Positions 8,906 through 18,987 are shown, counted from the first letter of the stretch. The stretch is 64,000 nt of DNA from an uncultured Lachnospiraceae bacterium (GCA_947630485.1 CANRHU010000007.1:1-64000); one strand, 5' to 3'. Program-made: numbers and translations. The notes: generated from the sequence alone by a model not told the origin.

Positions 8906-9925
8906 TTATTCGGCATATCCTTCCGGATTGTTTTTTTGCCAGTTCCAGGCGTCGCGGCACATTTCCAGGATCCCTCTCTGGGCCTTCCATCCCAGCTCCC
9001 GCTGCGCTTTCGAAGGATCCGCGTAGCAGGCGGGCACATCGCCGGGCCGTCTGGCCTTGAACACGTAATTGATCTTTAAATCGTTGGCCTCCTCAAAGGC
9101 GTTGATCACATCCAGGACGCTGTAGCCGGTGCCGGTGCCCAGATTGTAAATCCAGACGCCGCCGTTCTCCTTATCCATCTTCTGCAGGGCCTTCACATGG
9201 CCGTCCGCCAGATCCACCACATGGATATAGTCGCGGATGCAGGTGCCGTCCGGCGTGTCGTAGTCGTTGCCGAAGACGCCGAGACATACAAGCCTGCCCA
9301 CCGCCACCTGCGTGATGTAAGGCAAGAGATTGTTCGGAATTCCCCTCGGATTCTCCCCGATCCGTCCGGACTCGTGGGCGCCGATGGGATTGAAATACCG
9401 CAGAAGCATCACCTTCCACTCCGGGTCCGCCGTGTGCAGATCCGTCAGAATCTGCTCGAGCATTCCCTTGGTGCGGCCGTAAGGATTCGTGATGGTTCCC
9501 TTGGGACACTCCTCCGTGATGGGCACGAAGGCCGGGTCGCCGTATACGGTGGCGGACGAGCTGAACACAATGCTCTTCACGCCGTGCCTGCGCATCTCGT
9601 CGCACAGGATCAGCGTGCCCGTGATATTATTGTGATAATACTCAAGAGGCTTAAACACGGACTCCCCCACCGCCTTCAGGCCCGCGAAATGAATCACCGC
9701 CTCAATCTTTTCATTGTCAAATACGTTCCTCACCGCCGCCTGATCCAGAAGATCCGCCTCATAGAAAATAACCTTTTTGCCGGTGATTTCCTCCACCCGG
9801 TTAAGCGATTCCCTGCAGGAATTGCACAGATTATCCAGAACCACTACTTCATACCCCGCATTCAGAAGCTCGATGCAGGTATGGCTGCCGATATAGCCGG
9901 CGCCGCCTGTTACCAGAATTGCCAT
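8906..9925 (-). CDS. galE: UDP-glucose 4-epimerase
   Basis: [33 protein letters not shown]; YxxxK (NPYGRTK) catalytic motif. Confidence 0.95.
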   Translation of the reverse strand: MAILVTGGAGYIGSHTCIELLNAGYEVVVLDNLCNSCRESLNRVEEITGKKVIFYEADLLDQAAVRNVFDNEKIEAVIHFAGLKAVGESVFKPLEYYHNNITGTLILCDEMRRHGVKSIVFSSSATVYGDPAFVPITEECPKGTITNPYGRTKGMLEQILTDLHTADPEWKVMLLRYFNPIGAHESGRIGENPRGIPNNLLPYITQVAVGRLVCLGVFGNDYDTPDGTCIRDYIHVVDLADGHVKALQKMDKENGGVWIYNLGTGTGYSVLDVINAFEEANDLKINYVFKARRPGDVPACYADPSKAQRELGWKAQRGILEMCRDAWNWQKNNPEGYAE

Positions 9926-10024
9926 GTCCCTACCTCCTGTCATACTGTATTCTCCGCCTTGCGGCAGTTTATGCAACCTACTTCCTGTCTCTATTATAGC
10001 GGCATGACAATAAAAATACAAGCG

Positions 10025-10645
10025 TCACTTCTCAAACTCCTGACGTATCTTTTCGATGGCCTTCTTCTCAATCCGGCTCACATAGGACCGGGAAATCCCC
10101 ATCCGCTGGGCGATCTCGCGCTGGGTATACTCCCTCCCCCCGAAAAGACCGTAGCGAAGCCGCAGCACCAGCTGCTCATTCGGCTTTAAGCAGTGGGCGT
10201 AAGCTTCGTAGAGCTCTTTTACGTCCTGCTTTAAGATCATGTCCTCCAGCGTATCCCGGCTGTCCGTCTCGATCACATCCACCAGGCTCACGGTCTCGCC
10301 GTCCTTATCCACGCCGATGGGATCATAGAGCGACACCTCCCGCGAATATTTCCGGCTGCTGCGCATCAGCATGAGAATCTCGTTCTCCGCGCATTTGGCC
10401 GCGTAGGTCGCCAGCCTTCCGCGGTCCGCCTTGAAGGTATTGACCGCCTTGATCAGTCCGATCGTCCCCACCGACAGCAAATCCTCCGTATCATAGCCGC
10501 AGCCCTGATATTTCTTTACCACATGCGCCACCAGACGCATATTATGTTCTATCAGCTGATCCCTGGCCTCCTGATCGCCCTCCTCCAGGCGCAGAAGGCA
10601 TTCCCGCTCCTCACGGGCAGACAATGGTTTCTTATAGGTCTTCAA
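10025..10645 (-). CDS. sigK: Sporulation sigma factor SigK-like
   Basis: LIEHNMRLVAHVVKKYQGCGYDTEDLLSVGTIGLIKAVNTF and REIAQRMGISRSYVSRIEKKAIEKI match sigma-K/E; the N-terminus aligns to mature SigK. Confidence 0.85.
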   Translation of the reverse strand: MKTYKKPLSAREERECLLRLEEGDQEARDQLIEHNMRLVAHVVKKYQGCGYDTEDLLSVGTIGLIKAVNTFKADRGRLATYAAKCAENEILMLMRSSRKYSREVSLYDPIGVDKDGETVSLVDVIETDSRDTLEDMILKQDVKELYEAYAHCLKPNEQLVLRLRYGLFGGREYTQREIAQRMGISRSYVSRIEKKAIEKIRQEFEK

Positions 10646-10757
10646 TCGAAAAAGCCACCCGAAAGCATAACTTATTGTAGTTTATGCCCGGGCGGCCGCG
10701 CAAGTGCTTTTACACCTTCCGGCGCAGCTTATACTATTTTCGCGCAGGTATTCAAAC

Positions 10758-10780
10758 GGCGCATGCCAAAGACATGCGCC
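10758..10780 (-). terminator. Hairpin downstream of the suf-like genes
   Basis: ggcgcatg / catgcgcc perfect inverted repeat right after the SufB-like stop. Confidence 0.55.
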
Positions 10781-10785
10781 GCCGC

Positions 10786-11703
10786 TCACTGCAGGAAACC
10801 GCGGATGATCATTTCCTCCGCTTCCTTCTCCGAAAGTCCCATGGTCATCAGCTTCATCAGCTGCTCCCCCGCGATCTTGCCGATGGCCGCCTCGTGGATC
10901 AGCGCGGCGTCCACGTTCGTCGCCTTAAGCTGCGGCGTGGCCAGGATTACGCCCTTGTCCATGATAATGGAGTCGCACTCCGCATGGCCATTGCAGGCCG
11001 CGTTGCCGTCGATCCGTATGACGACCTCCTGGCAGCTTTGCCCCTTCGCGACGCCCCGGCTGATCATGTCGCAGGACGAGCCGTCCCCGTTCATCTCCAC
11101 AAAAAGCTCCGCCCGAGCCTTTTGATCGCCCTCTGTCAGGATCTTGTCGTGGATGAGAATGGATGCGCCTGCGGCCAGCTTCGCGTTGGTTACGCGCAGC
11201 GTGTCGTTGATTCCGCCGATCTGGGACGTCTCAAGCTCCATCACGGAATCCTCCGCCAGCTCGATCACCGTCGTCGGATTCATGAGGCGCTTGCCTCTGC
11301 CGGTTCCTTCGCCGTAATGCTTCTCCACATACTTCACTTTACTGCCTTTGCCGACATGAAAACTGTGAACGCCGTCATGCCGGGAATCCTCGCCGCCGCA
11401 GTTGGAGATGCCGCAGCCCGCGATGATCGTCACGTCACAGTCCTCGCCTACAAAGAAATCGTTGTAAACCAGCTCCTTTAGGCCGCTCTGGCTGATGATC
11501 ACAGGGATGTGCACGCTCTGGTTCTTCGTGCCGGGCTTTATGATGATATCGATCCCCTGCTTATCCGATTTCGTGACAATGTCGATGGAGGCCGTCGTGT
11601 TTCTCGCGGCGCTTTTGCCGTTGCTGCGGATATTGTAGGCGCCCACAGGCAGCGCGTCAAGCGCCGCCACCTCTTTCAATAAACTCTTCTGAATCTCATC
11701 CAT
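10786..11703 (-). CDS. sufB: SufB/SufD-family Fe-S assembly scaffold
   Basis: 305 aa SufBD-type beta-helix core (SRGVAKGQSCQEVVIRIDGNAACNGHAECDSIIMDKG; LIHEAAIGKIAGEQL). Confidence 0.85.
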   Translation of the reverse strand: MDEIQKSLLKEVAALDALPVGAYNIRSNGKSAARNTTASIDIVTKSDKQGIDIIIKPGTKNQSVHIPVIISQSGLKELVYNDFFVGEDCDVTIIAGCGISNCGGEDSRHDGVHSFHVGKGSKVKYVEKHYGEGTGRGKRLMNPTTVIELAEDSVMELETSQIGGINDTLRVTNAKLAAGASILIHDKILTEGDQKARAELFVEMNGDGSSCDMISRGVAKGQSCQEVVIRIDGNAACNGHAECDSIIMDKGVILATPQLKATNVDAALIHEAAIGKIAGEQLMKLMTMGLSEKEAEEMIIRGFLQ

Positions 11704-11708
11704 CCCTC

Positions 11709-12461
11709 TCACCTCTTCCCCGCGTATGTGTTCTGACGGCCGTTCAGAAGGACCGAACAGGCGGCCGGACGGATATCCGAGGAGAGGTGCTCCATCACGC
11801 GAACGCCCTCATCGTATTCCAGGACTTCGCCGTCCTTGAGATAAATGATCTTATCCGCAATGTTTAAGATCCGCTCCTGATGGCTGATAATCATGATCGT
11901 ACCGGACGTCTCCTGGTAGAGCTTTTCAAAGACCGCGATCAGGCTCTGGAAGCTCCAGAGATCGATCCCGGCCTCCGGCTCGTCAAAGAGCGTCATCTTC
12001 GTCCCGCGTGCCGCCGCCATCGCAATTTCAATCCGCTTCATCTCGCCGCCCGACAGCGTATCGTCCAGCTCCCGGTCGATGTAATCCTTGGCGCAGAGCC
12101 CCACTTCGCTTAAGACCTCGCAGGCGTGGGCGAAGCGTTCCCCGCCCTTCTTGTCACGGCCGCCCGCAAGCTCCAGAAGATCCCGGACCCGAAGCCCCTT
12201 AAAACGGACCGGCTGCTGGAACGCGAAGCTGATCCCGCGGTTGGCGCGCTCCGTCACGGAAAGCTCCGTGATATCCTCCCCGTCCAGATAAATCCGGCCG
12301 GACGTAGGCGTAAGCAGCCCCATGATAATCTTAAGAAGCGTGGACTTTCCGCTCCCGTTGGGGCCGGTGATCGCCACAAAGCGGTCGTCGACCGTCAGAT
12401 CAATCTGCTTTAAAATATCCTTACCGTCAGCCTGAAACGATATATTTTCCAGTCTCAGCAT
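11709..12461 (-). CDS. sufC: SufC-family ABC ATPase
   Basis: Walker A GPNGSGKST, LSGGEMKRIEIAMAA signature, LFDEPEAGIDLWS; adjacent to the SufB-like gene. Confidence 0.9.
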   Translation of the reverse strand: MLRLENISFQADGKDILKQIDLTVDDRFVAITGPNGSGKSTLLKIIMGLLTPTSGRIYLDGEDITELSVTERANRGISFAFQQPVRFKGLRVRDLLELAGGRDKKGGERFAHACEVLSEVGLCAKDYIDRELDDTLSGGEMKRIEIAMAAARGTKMTLFDEPEAGIDLWSFQSLIAVFEKLYQETSGTIMIISHQERILNIADKIIYLKDGEVLEYDEGVRVMEHLSSDIRPAACSVLLNGRQNTYAGKR

Positions 12462-12491
12462 GTCGTCACCTAATTTCCTCTCTCCTGATCT

Positions 12492-13385
12492 TCATCGTAT
12501 CTCGATCTCCCATCTGTTCTCGTAGGTCTCCCCGGCCGGAAGCGCAATCAGCCCCGGCTGGGCGGACAGCTCCTCGACGATTCCGTCCCTGGACGGCAGC
12601 GACGACCACGGTTCAATGCAGACGTACGGCGCGTCCGAATGCGGTTTATGCCAGATTCCAAGATACGTCATCTGCGGATAGGAGACGCGAACCGCCTTCC
12701 GTCCGTTCTCCGCCTGCAGGCACACCTGTCCGGGCACTCCCGACAGGACGATGGCGTCGTCGTCAAACATCTCATGGCGCAGCGGCAGCACGCCGTCCGC
12801 CCCCAGCGCATACGGCACCGTACCGGTCACAAAGCAGGCCGGCGAGAAGCCGACGCGGCGCGTCTCCCCTTCCGAGGAGGCCCCGGCTTTGCCCGCAAAC
12901 CGCAGTTCATAATCCTCAAAGCGCAGTCCGTCCTCCAACGGTACGTTGAAGCCCGGATGGCCGCCGATCCCGAAATACATGGTTTTCTCATCCGCGTTCG
13001 CCACCCGGTAGACGACCTCCAGACATTTCCCCTCCAGACGGTACTCGATCTCATACGCAAAATGATACGGATACTGGGCGCGGGTTTTCTCATTATCCTC
13101 AAGCCGCAGCCGGATCCAGGACGCGCCGCGGTCCGCGGCCGCAAGCTCGCTGTCCTTCACAAAACCGTGGATATCCATATGGTATTCCCGGCCGTTCAGC
13201 GTATACTTTCCTTCGGTCATCCTGGCGATATAAGGAAACAGATTCGGCGCCTGGTCTTTCCAGTAAGCCGGGTCGCCCTGCCACAGATACTCGGTTCCGT
13301 CCTGGTCCTTAACCGAACGCAGGCTGCCGCCCAGCGTCTGGACGGTCACGCAAAGCTGCTCATTCCTGATCGTATATTCCATCAT
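12492..13385 (-). CDS. Aldose 1-epimerase family protein
   Basis: GGSLRSVKDQDGTEYLWQGDPAYWKDQAPNLFPYIARM...GGHPGFNVPL...YVCIEPW typical of the YeaD/LacX-like subfamily. Confidence 0.88.
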   Translation of the reverse strand: MMEYTIRNEQLCVTVQTLGGSLRSVKDQDGTEYLWQGDPAYWKDQAPNLFPYIARMTEGKYTLNGREYHMDIHGFVKDSELAAADRGASWIRLRLEDNEKTRAQYPYHFAYEIEYRLEGKCLEVVYRVANADEKTMYFGIGGHPGFNVPLEDGLRFEDYELRFAGKAGASSEGETRRVGFSPACFVTGTVPYALGADGVLPLRHEMFDDDAIVLSGVPGQVCLQAENGRKAVRVSYPQMTYLGIWHKPHSDAPYVCIEPWSSLPSRDGIVEELSAQPGLIALPAGETYENRWEIEIR

Positions 13386-13524
13386 ATGCTCCTTTCATTC
13401 CATAATCCGATTTCTCAAAGCACAGATCCGTATCGGCCATCCCGCAGTCCGCAAGCTTTGAATTCCCGCAGCGGCAGAGCGGCTGCGTGCCGATGATCTT
13501 ACAGCTGACAAGCGGCTGCGGCAA

Positions 13525-14703
13525 TCAATGGTGGAACAGACGGATCCCCGTAAATACCATCGCCATCCCGTACTTATCGCACGTAGCGATCACCTGGTCG
13601 TCGCGCACCGACCCGCCCGGCTCGGCGATGTACTTCACGCCGCTCTTGCGGGCCCGCTCAATATTGTCACCGAACGGGAAGAAGGCGTCGCTTCCCAGCG
13701 CAACATCCGTCATCCGGTCGAGCCATGCGCGCTTCTCCTCCCGCGTAAAGACCGGCGGCTTCACCTTGAAGGTCTTCTCCCACTGACCGTCCGCCAGCAC
13801 ATCCATGTACTCTTCGCCGATATAGACGTCGATCGCGTTGTCCCGGTCGGCCCTCTTGATACCGTCCACGAACTGCAGCGACAGAACCTGCGGCGCCTGA
13901 CGCAGGAACCAGTTATCGGCCTTCTGTCCGGCCAGCCGCGTGCAGTGGACGCGGGACTGCTGCCCGGCGCCGATGCCGATCGCCTGCCCGCCCTTTACGT
14001 AGCAGACGGAATTGGACTGGGTGTATTTCAACGTGATCAGGGAGATCGCCAGGTCGATCTTCGCCTGCTCGGGAATCTCCTTATTCCGCGTCACGACGTT
14101 GGACAGCAGGGCGTCGTCGATCACAAGCTCGTTGCGCCCCTGTTCGAACGTAATCCCAAACACCTGCTTCCGCTCGATGGGATCCGGCTCGTAGCTTTCA
14201 TCGATCTGAATCACGCAGTAATTGCCGTTCTTCTTCGCCTTCAAGATCTCAAGGGCCTCCGGCTCGTATCCGGGCGCAATCACTCCGTCCGACACCTCCC
14301 GCTTGATGATCCGCGCCGTATCCACATCGCAGACCTCGGACAGGGAAATGAAATCGCCGAAGGAGGACATCCGGTCCGCGCCGCGCGCCCTGGCATAAGC
14401 GCACGCAAGCGGCGACAGCTCGCCCATATCGTCCACCCAGTAAATCTTCTTTAACGTGTCGTCAAGCGGCAGACCCACCGCCGCTCCTGCCGGCGACACG
14501 TGCTTGAAGGACGCCGCTGCCGGCAGCCCTGTCGCCCGCTTTAACTCCCGTACTAACTGCCAGCCGTTAAACGCGTCCAGAAAATTGATATATCCCGGTC
14601 TTCCGCCGAGCACCGTAATCGGCAGTTCCTTTCCGTTCTCCATAAAGATCTTCGACGGTTTCTGATTCGGATTGCATCCATATTTCAGTTCCAGTTCCTT
14701 CAT
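13525..14703 (-). CDS. Stand-alone phosphoribosylaminoimidazolecarboxamide (AICAR) formyltransferase
   Basis: LKYGCNPNQKPSKIF and FKHVSPAGAAVG motifs of the PurH C-terminal domain; no N-terminal MGS-like cyclohydrolase domain. Confidence 0.92.
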   Translation of the reverse strand: MKELELKYGCNPNQKPSKIFMENGKELPITVLGGRPGYINFLDAFNGWQLVRELKRATGLPAAASFKHVSPAGAAVGLPLDDTLKKIYWVDDMGELSPLACAYARARGADRMSSFGDFISLSEVCDVDTARIIKREVSDGVIAPGYEPEALEILKAKKNGNYCVIQIDESYEPDPIERKQVFGITFEQGRNELVIDDALLSNVVTRNKEIPEQAKIDLAISLITLKYTQSNSVCYVKGGQAIGIGAGQQSRVHCTRLAGQKADNWFLRQAPQVLSLQFVDGIKRADRDNAIDVYIGEEYMDVLADGQWEKTFKVKPPVFTREEKRAWLDRMTDVALGSDAFFPFGDNIERARKSGVKYIAEPGGSVRDDQVIATCDKYGMAMVFTGIRLFHH

Positions 14704-14727
14704 TTCGCGATTCTCCTCTCATGAATT

Positions 14728-15441
14728 TCAGTTGTTCTTATTCACAATCCGCGTTTCGTATGTTCCTGACGCAATATCAATATACCGCACGAACAGCGAC
14801 ACCTTATTTTCCTCGTTCAGATTTGTCCACAACATATCCGTGAATTCGTCGATCGTTCCGTCGACGGCCACCCGCTTTGGCTCGCCCTCAAAGCTGGGCA
14901 GCGGGTTTCCGTCATGCATATAGGTGTGGATGAAATGTCCCTCGCCCGCCAGCGGCCTCTCATAGGCGAAGGTGTATCTCTGGCAGGACTGCGGATCTCC
15001 CTCCGCGCTCTTTAAGATCGACATCGCATAGTTATAGCCGCCGCCTTCCAGGTGCAGGATACCGGAAATCCTCGGCGTGTAGTTCGGGCCGTCCGGCTCA
15101 AACTCCCTGCTTCTTAAACACTGCTCAAAGGTCAGCTGCTTATCCATGCCTTCATAGATCGTATCCGTCTGATCCCCGTTGGTTACGATCAGTTTGTTGC
15201 CCAGCACGCGCACCGGCGCGTAGATGATCAGGCTGGGGTCTTTCAGTTTCGCCGGGTCATAGGCCTGGGTGCGGATTCCCGCCCCGTCCTCCACAAACAC
15301 ACGGTTCCGGCTGTTTTCGCTGCGGCCCATAATAAAGTAGGCCGCCACCGCCTTTGTTCCGTCCGCCGTCCTGCCGATGACGATTCCCCGTCCGGGATAC
15401 GCGTTTTCCGCAAGTTCCTTCGCCAAATCCAGTTTCTGCAT
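14728..15441 (-). CDS. IMP cyclohydrolase, PurO-like (pfam07826 type)
   Basis: NAYPGRGIVIGRTADGTKAVAAYFIMGRSENSRNRVF; adjacent to AICAR formyltransferase; GAGGAGG RBS upstream of ATG 15441. Confidence 0.88.
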   Translation of the reverse strand: MQKLDLAKELAENAYPGRGIVIGRTADGTKAVAAYFIMGRSENSRNRVFVEDGAGIRTQAYDPAKLKDPSLIIYAPVRVLGNKLIVTNGDQTDTIYEGMDKQLTFEQCLRSREFEPDGPNYTPRISGILHLEGGGYNYAMSILKSAEGDPQSCQRYTFAYERPLAGEGHFIHTYMHDGNPLPSFEGEPKRVAVDGTIDEFTDMLWTNLNEENKVSLFVRYIDIASGTYETRIVNKNN

Positions 15442-15502
15442 TGCCTCGTCCTCCTCGTGTGATCTGTTTTGTTTTCTGCTGCCAAAAGATGCTGCCGAAG
15501 CG

Positions 15503-15544
15503 GAAAAAACCGCCTGGGCACCCAAAATATACTGCCCAGGCGGT
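15503..15544 (-). terminator. Intrinsic terminator overlapping the ZTP aptamer 3' domain
   Basis: Minus strand ACCGCCTGGGCA-(12 nt)-TGCCCAGGCGGTTTTTT: 12-bp perfect stem and T-tract. Confidence 0.92.
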
Positions 15545-15666
15545 CGGCTGTTCATTCACATGCAGGGGAGGCGCCGCGCCGGATACGCATCCGCGCTGCA
15601 GCCCTTCCGCATTTTCATCCGCGTGCTCCCCCGTGGTTGCCCACTGACTCCGCCAGTCGCACGCTC
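15530..15666 (-). promoter_or_regulatory. ZTP (pfl) riboswitch
   Basis: Minus strand GCGTGCGACTGGCGGAGTCAGTGGGCAACCACGGGGGAGCACGC...CCGCCTGGGCA: P1 GCGTGC/GCACGC, P2 GTGG/CCAC, conserved GGGGGAGC, pseudoknot GGCGG/CCGCC. Confidence 0.93.
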
Positions 15667-15763
15667 TGTCTGTATCATATCGGAAATCGGAACGTATTGC
15701 AAGTACTTTTTGCCGCTTTCTCCCATTTTCTGCCGCCAGGCCATTTCTGCCGCCGCATTCCCG

Positions 15764-17116
15764 CTATTCGTTGCGGATCGCCGCGAGCGGGCTTAAGTGC
15801 ATGGCCCGAAGCGACGGGAAGAAGCCGGCCGCCATGCCCACAAGGACCGCAAACACGATGGCCCCTCCGGCCAGCCACAGCGGAATCCGGGAGATATCTC
15901 CCGCAACGCCCATCATCTGCTGGCCGATCGACAGAAAATGGTTCATCGCGTAGCCGACAGCGTAACTGATCAGAAGCCCGGCTACGCCCCCCATAAATCC
16001 GATAAAGCCGGATTCCAGAAGAAACATATTGCGGATGTTGCGCATATCGCAGCCCAGCACCTTGATGACGCCGATCTCCTTCGTTCTCTCATAGATGGAC
16101 ATCATCATCGTGTTTGCAATGCCGATCGCCGCCACGAACAGGCTGACCGCGCCGATACCGCCCAAAACAAGCTGCACCATCCCTGTGGTCTGCTGGGCCT
16201 GTTCGATCCATTCCATCTGGCTGTTGGCCTGATAGCCCATATCGGTCAGCTGCTGCTGAACCTCCAGCACATTCTCCATATCGTCCACGAAGACCATCGC
16301 CTGATTATAGACGAAATAGGAGTACGGCTTGCCCTTGCTGTTGGTGGGCTGTCCGGGAATCGGATTCTTCTTAAACACCATCTTCAGCTGGTTTTTCAGC
16401 AGCTCCACATCCGTATAGATATCGTAGGAGTAGTTGTTGTAGTCGTCAAAGCTCCCCTCGACCACGCCTCCGCAGGGAATCATGTATTTCTTCGGCGGCT
16501 TCACCGGGTTCTCGGAATCGGACCACCGGGACTGCCAGTAGGCGTTTGTATCAAAGACCACGAACATGGGCTTCCCCATGAAATCCACCGGGGGCACCTC
16601 CTCATTGTCCCAGTAGCCCGCTCCGGTCTTCTCGTTGGAAAACCACATGCTCACCCGGTTGCCGTAATAGAATTTCAGCTCATTGTCGTCAGCGGCCGCC
16701 AGCTCGCCCTGTCCCAGCGGGATTTTTTCCAGATAGTCCCTGGAAACGCCTACGACGTTCGTACTGCAGTAATACGCCCCCTGCTTTAAAACCGCGTCGG
16801 CGTTCAGCACCGGCGATACGCCGGTCACGTGGTCGATCCGCTGAAATTCCGCCAGCTTTTCGTCCGTTAAGAAGGTGCTCTCATCCGTCTCCCCGCCTCC
16901 GCCGCCGTAGTAGCTGTTGGAATAGACCGTGACCATCGTCATGTCCCCGTAAGAGGCGTACTGTTCAATCATCAGGCTGTTTAGGCCGATGCCCAGAGAA
17001 ACCATGATGACCACGGAGGCCGTGCCGATGATGACGCCGAGCACCGTCAGAAACGTCCTCAGCTTCCTTCGTTTTAAATTGCTCACGCTCATCGCGAGCA
17101 GATCAAGAAATTTCAT
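15764..17116 (-). CDS. ABC transporter permease (MacB/FtsX type)
   Basis: N-terminal SVSNLKRRKLRTFLTVLGVIIGTASVVIMVSLGIGL; C-terminal GAVSLFVAAIGIANTMMMSIYERTKEIGVIKVLG. Confidence 0.93.
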   Translation of the reverse strand: MKFLDLLAMSVSNLKRRKLRTFLTVLGVIIGTASVVIMVSLGIGLNSLMIEQYASYGDMTMVTVYSNSYYGGGGGETDESTFLTDEKLAEFQRIDHVTGVSPVLNADAVLKQGAYYCSTNVVGVSRDYLEKIPLGQGELAAADDNELKFYYGNRVSMWFSNEKTGAGYWDNEEVPPVDFMGKPMFVVFDTNAYWQSRWSDSENPVKPPKKYMIPCGGVVEGSFDDYNNYSYDIYTDVELLKNQLKMVFKKNPIPGQPTNSKGKPYSYFVYNQAMVFVDDMENVLEVQQQLTDMGYQANSQMEWIEQAQQTTGMVQLVLGGIGAVSLFVAAIGIANTMMMSIYERTKEIGVIKVLGCDMRNIRNMFLLESGFIGFMGGVAGLLISYAVGYAMNHFLSIGQQMMGVAGDISRIPLWLAGGAIVFAVLVGMAAGFFPSLRAMHLSPLAAIRNE

Positions 17117-18986
17117 CGTCCGAGTCCTCTAACTCCTCCAGTTCCTCTAACTCCTTTTTGCGGGCCTTTTTCTTTTTATGCTTCACAATCAGGGTGACGG
17201 CGATCGCTCCGAAGACAATCACCGCGGCCGCGATCACATATTTCAGGTACTTCATAAGCGGCGGGGTCTCCTCTTCCGGCATCATGTCGATATTCTCGCC
17301 AAACGCATCCTCAAAGCTATTATCCACGAAATCCGTCACCATCAGCGTCATTTCCTTCTCCACCGGCTCCTGCACCACGCCGTATTCGTCCTCGTAGGTG
17401 ATGATAATCTTCACCTTGCCGCTGTCGGCGGTAGCTGCGGCCCCGGTCACCATCGCGTCCACATTGCCGGTCTCGCCGGGCTTAATATTGCCCACGTAGG
17501 TCTCCGACTCTTCGATGGAATCCGCCTCGAACTTCACCATCACATTGTAAAGGATCACCTTGCCGGTGTTATTGATCGGGAACATGATGTTGCTCTCCGC
17601 GCCGACGCTGATATCCGCGGGCATCACGTCGATGGTCCCGGTATTCATACGGGCCACCTGCTTGACCGAGATATTGATGCTCGTCTCCGCCTGGGCATTC
17701 TTCTTCTCCGGACTGTCGTAGGTCTCCTTAAGCTTCAGATAATACGTCCGCTGGTCGATCCCTGCCGCGGCCTGCATATCCATCGTAAGCTCGGCGACCT
17801 CCTCCGGCTTTAGGGAGTTGATCACGTAGGAGGAAGAGCCTGACAGCGTCGTAAATACGGCTCCGCCGCCGCTTGAAGCGGTCTCCGACTCCAGATCCAG
17901 CAGAATATTGGACGCGGGTATATCCGAGGAGGCGTTCTTCATCCGCAGAATCAGCTTGAACGGCTCGCCGGCAATAATCGTCTCCGGATCCGTACTGAAA
18001 CTGTCCACCACAATCCTGGCATACGGCTGGTTATTCTCGCCCTGGTTCTGCTGCTCCTCCTCCTTCTCCTTATTCTGAATCCGCACCCAGAAGGATTCCT
18101 CCTGTTCCTGCATATCGCCGGTAGCGGATTCCCGGTAATGAATCTTAAACTTGATCTCATAGAAGCCGCTGTATGTATCCTCTCGCACCGCCATGCTGTA
18201 AGGCAGCTGCACCGTCTCGCCGGCCTTAACCAGCTCGAAATAGCGGTCATAACTGCCGTCGTTGATATCGAACGGGAACACCGCGCTGTCCTTGTCCAGC
18301 ACCATCTCCGCCGTCACGTCCCTGGCATCAGCGAGCCCTGAGTTGCGCATATTGATGGCAAAATTCAGCACATTCGGATAAACGCCGACCGGCGTCGCCT
18401 GGCCCTCGCCGAGCGTGAACGCGATCTGCTTGTTCACATCCTGCTCGTCCCCCTCGCCCTCAGCGGCAGGGGAAACATAGATGTTAATATATTGGTCGGG
18501 TGCGGCCGGCACCGCGTCCAGTACATTCGGATCGGAATTCTTGACATAATCCTTATATACGAGCACCTTAATGCGGTAATAACCCTCGGTAATGTCCGCC
18601 CTCACCTTGACGGGAATCGATATGCTTTTGCTCTTTCCGGTCAGTATCCCCCCGCCGACCAGCCTGCCCGCGGGAGCCTCAAACGGAAAGACCTCCTCCC
18701 GGTATTCGTTATCCGCCCCCGGAAGAAAACCTCCCTCCGCGCTGTAAAACTTGTCGATCTTTACATAGACGTCGTTCCAGTCCGGACCGTAAGGGTTGCA
18801 GATTTCCATGGTCACATTCATGCTTCTTCCGATCTTCCCCCTGGGAATCGTATTCTGCTTTACATACTCATTGGAAGATGTATCCCACAGATCCGCCTTC
18901 GCCGTCAGATGTCCTGCCGGAACCAACGCCAGCATCATCGCGGCGGCCGCCAGGACTGCCGCCGCCCGTCTCCACATTCCGTTCAT
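17103..18986 (-). CDS. Secreted/membrane-anchored CARDB/S-layer-like protein of the ABC operon
   Basis: Signal peptide, several Ig-like repeats and C-terminal TM + basic tail (KYVIAAAVIVFGAIAVTLIVKHKKKKARKK); overlaps the permease. Confidence 0.75.
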   Translation of the reverse strand: MNGMWRRAAAVLAAAAMMLALVPAGHLTAKADLWDTSSNEYVKQNTIPRGKIGRSMNVTMEICNPYGPDWNDVYVKIDKFYSAEGGFLPGADNEYREEVFPFEAPAGRLVGGGILTGKSKSISIPVKVRADITEGYYRIKVLVYKDYVKNSDPNVLDAVPAAPDQYINIYVSPAAEGEGDEQDVNKQIAFTLGEGQATPVGVYPNVLNFAINMRNSGLADARDVTAEMVLDKDSAVFPFDINDGSYDRYFELVKAGETVQLPYSMAVREDTYSGFYEIKFKIHYRESATGDMQEQEESFWVRIQNKEKEEEQQNQGENNQPYARIVVDSFSTDPETIIAGEPFKLILRMKNASSDIPASNILLDLESETASSGGGAVFTTLSGSSSYVINSLKPEEVAELTMDMQAAAGIDQRTYYLKLKETYDSPEKKNAQAETSINISVKQVARMNTGTIDVMPADISVGAESNIMFPINNTGKVILYNVMVKFEADSIEESETYVGNIKPGETGNVDAMVTGAAATADSGKVKIIITYEDEYGVVQEPVEKEMTLMVTDFVDNSFEDAFGENIDMMPEEETPPLMKYLKYVIAAAVIVFGAIAVTLIVKHKKKKARKKELEELEELEDSDDEIS

Positions 18987-18987
18987 C

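Noticed and set aside
10025-10645. skin-like interruption of sigK
   Set aside because: The ORF is continuous and no recombinase is adjacent.
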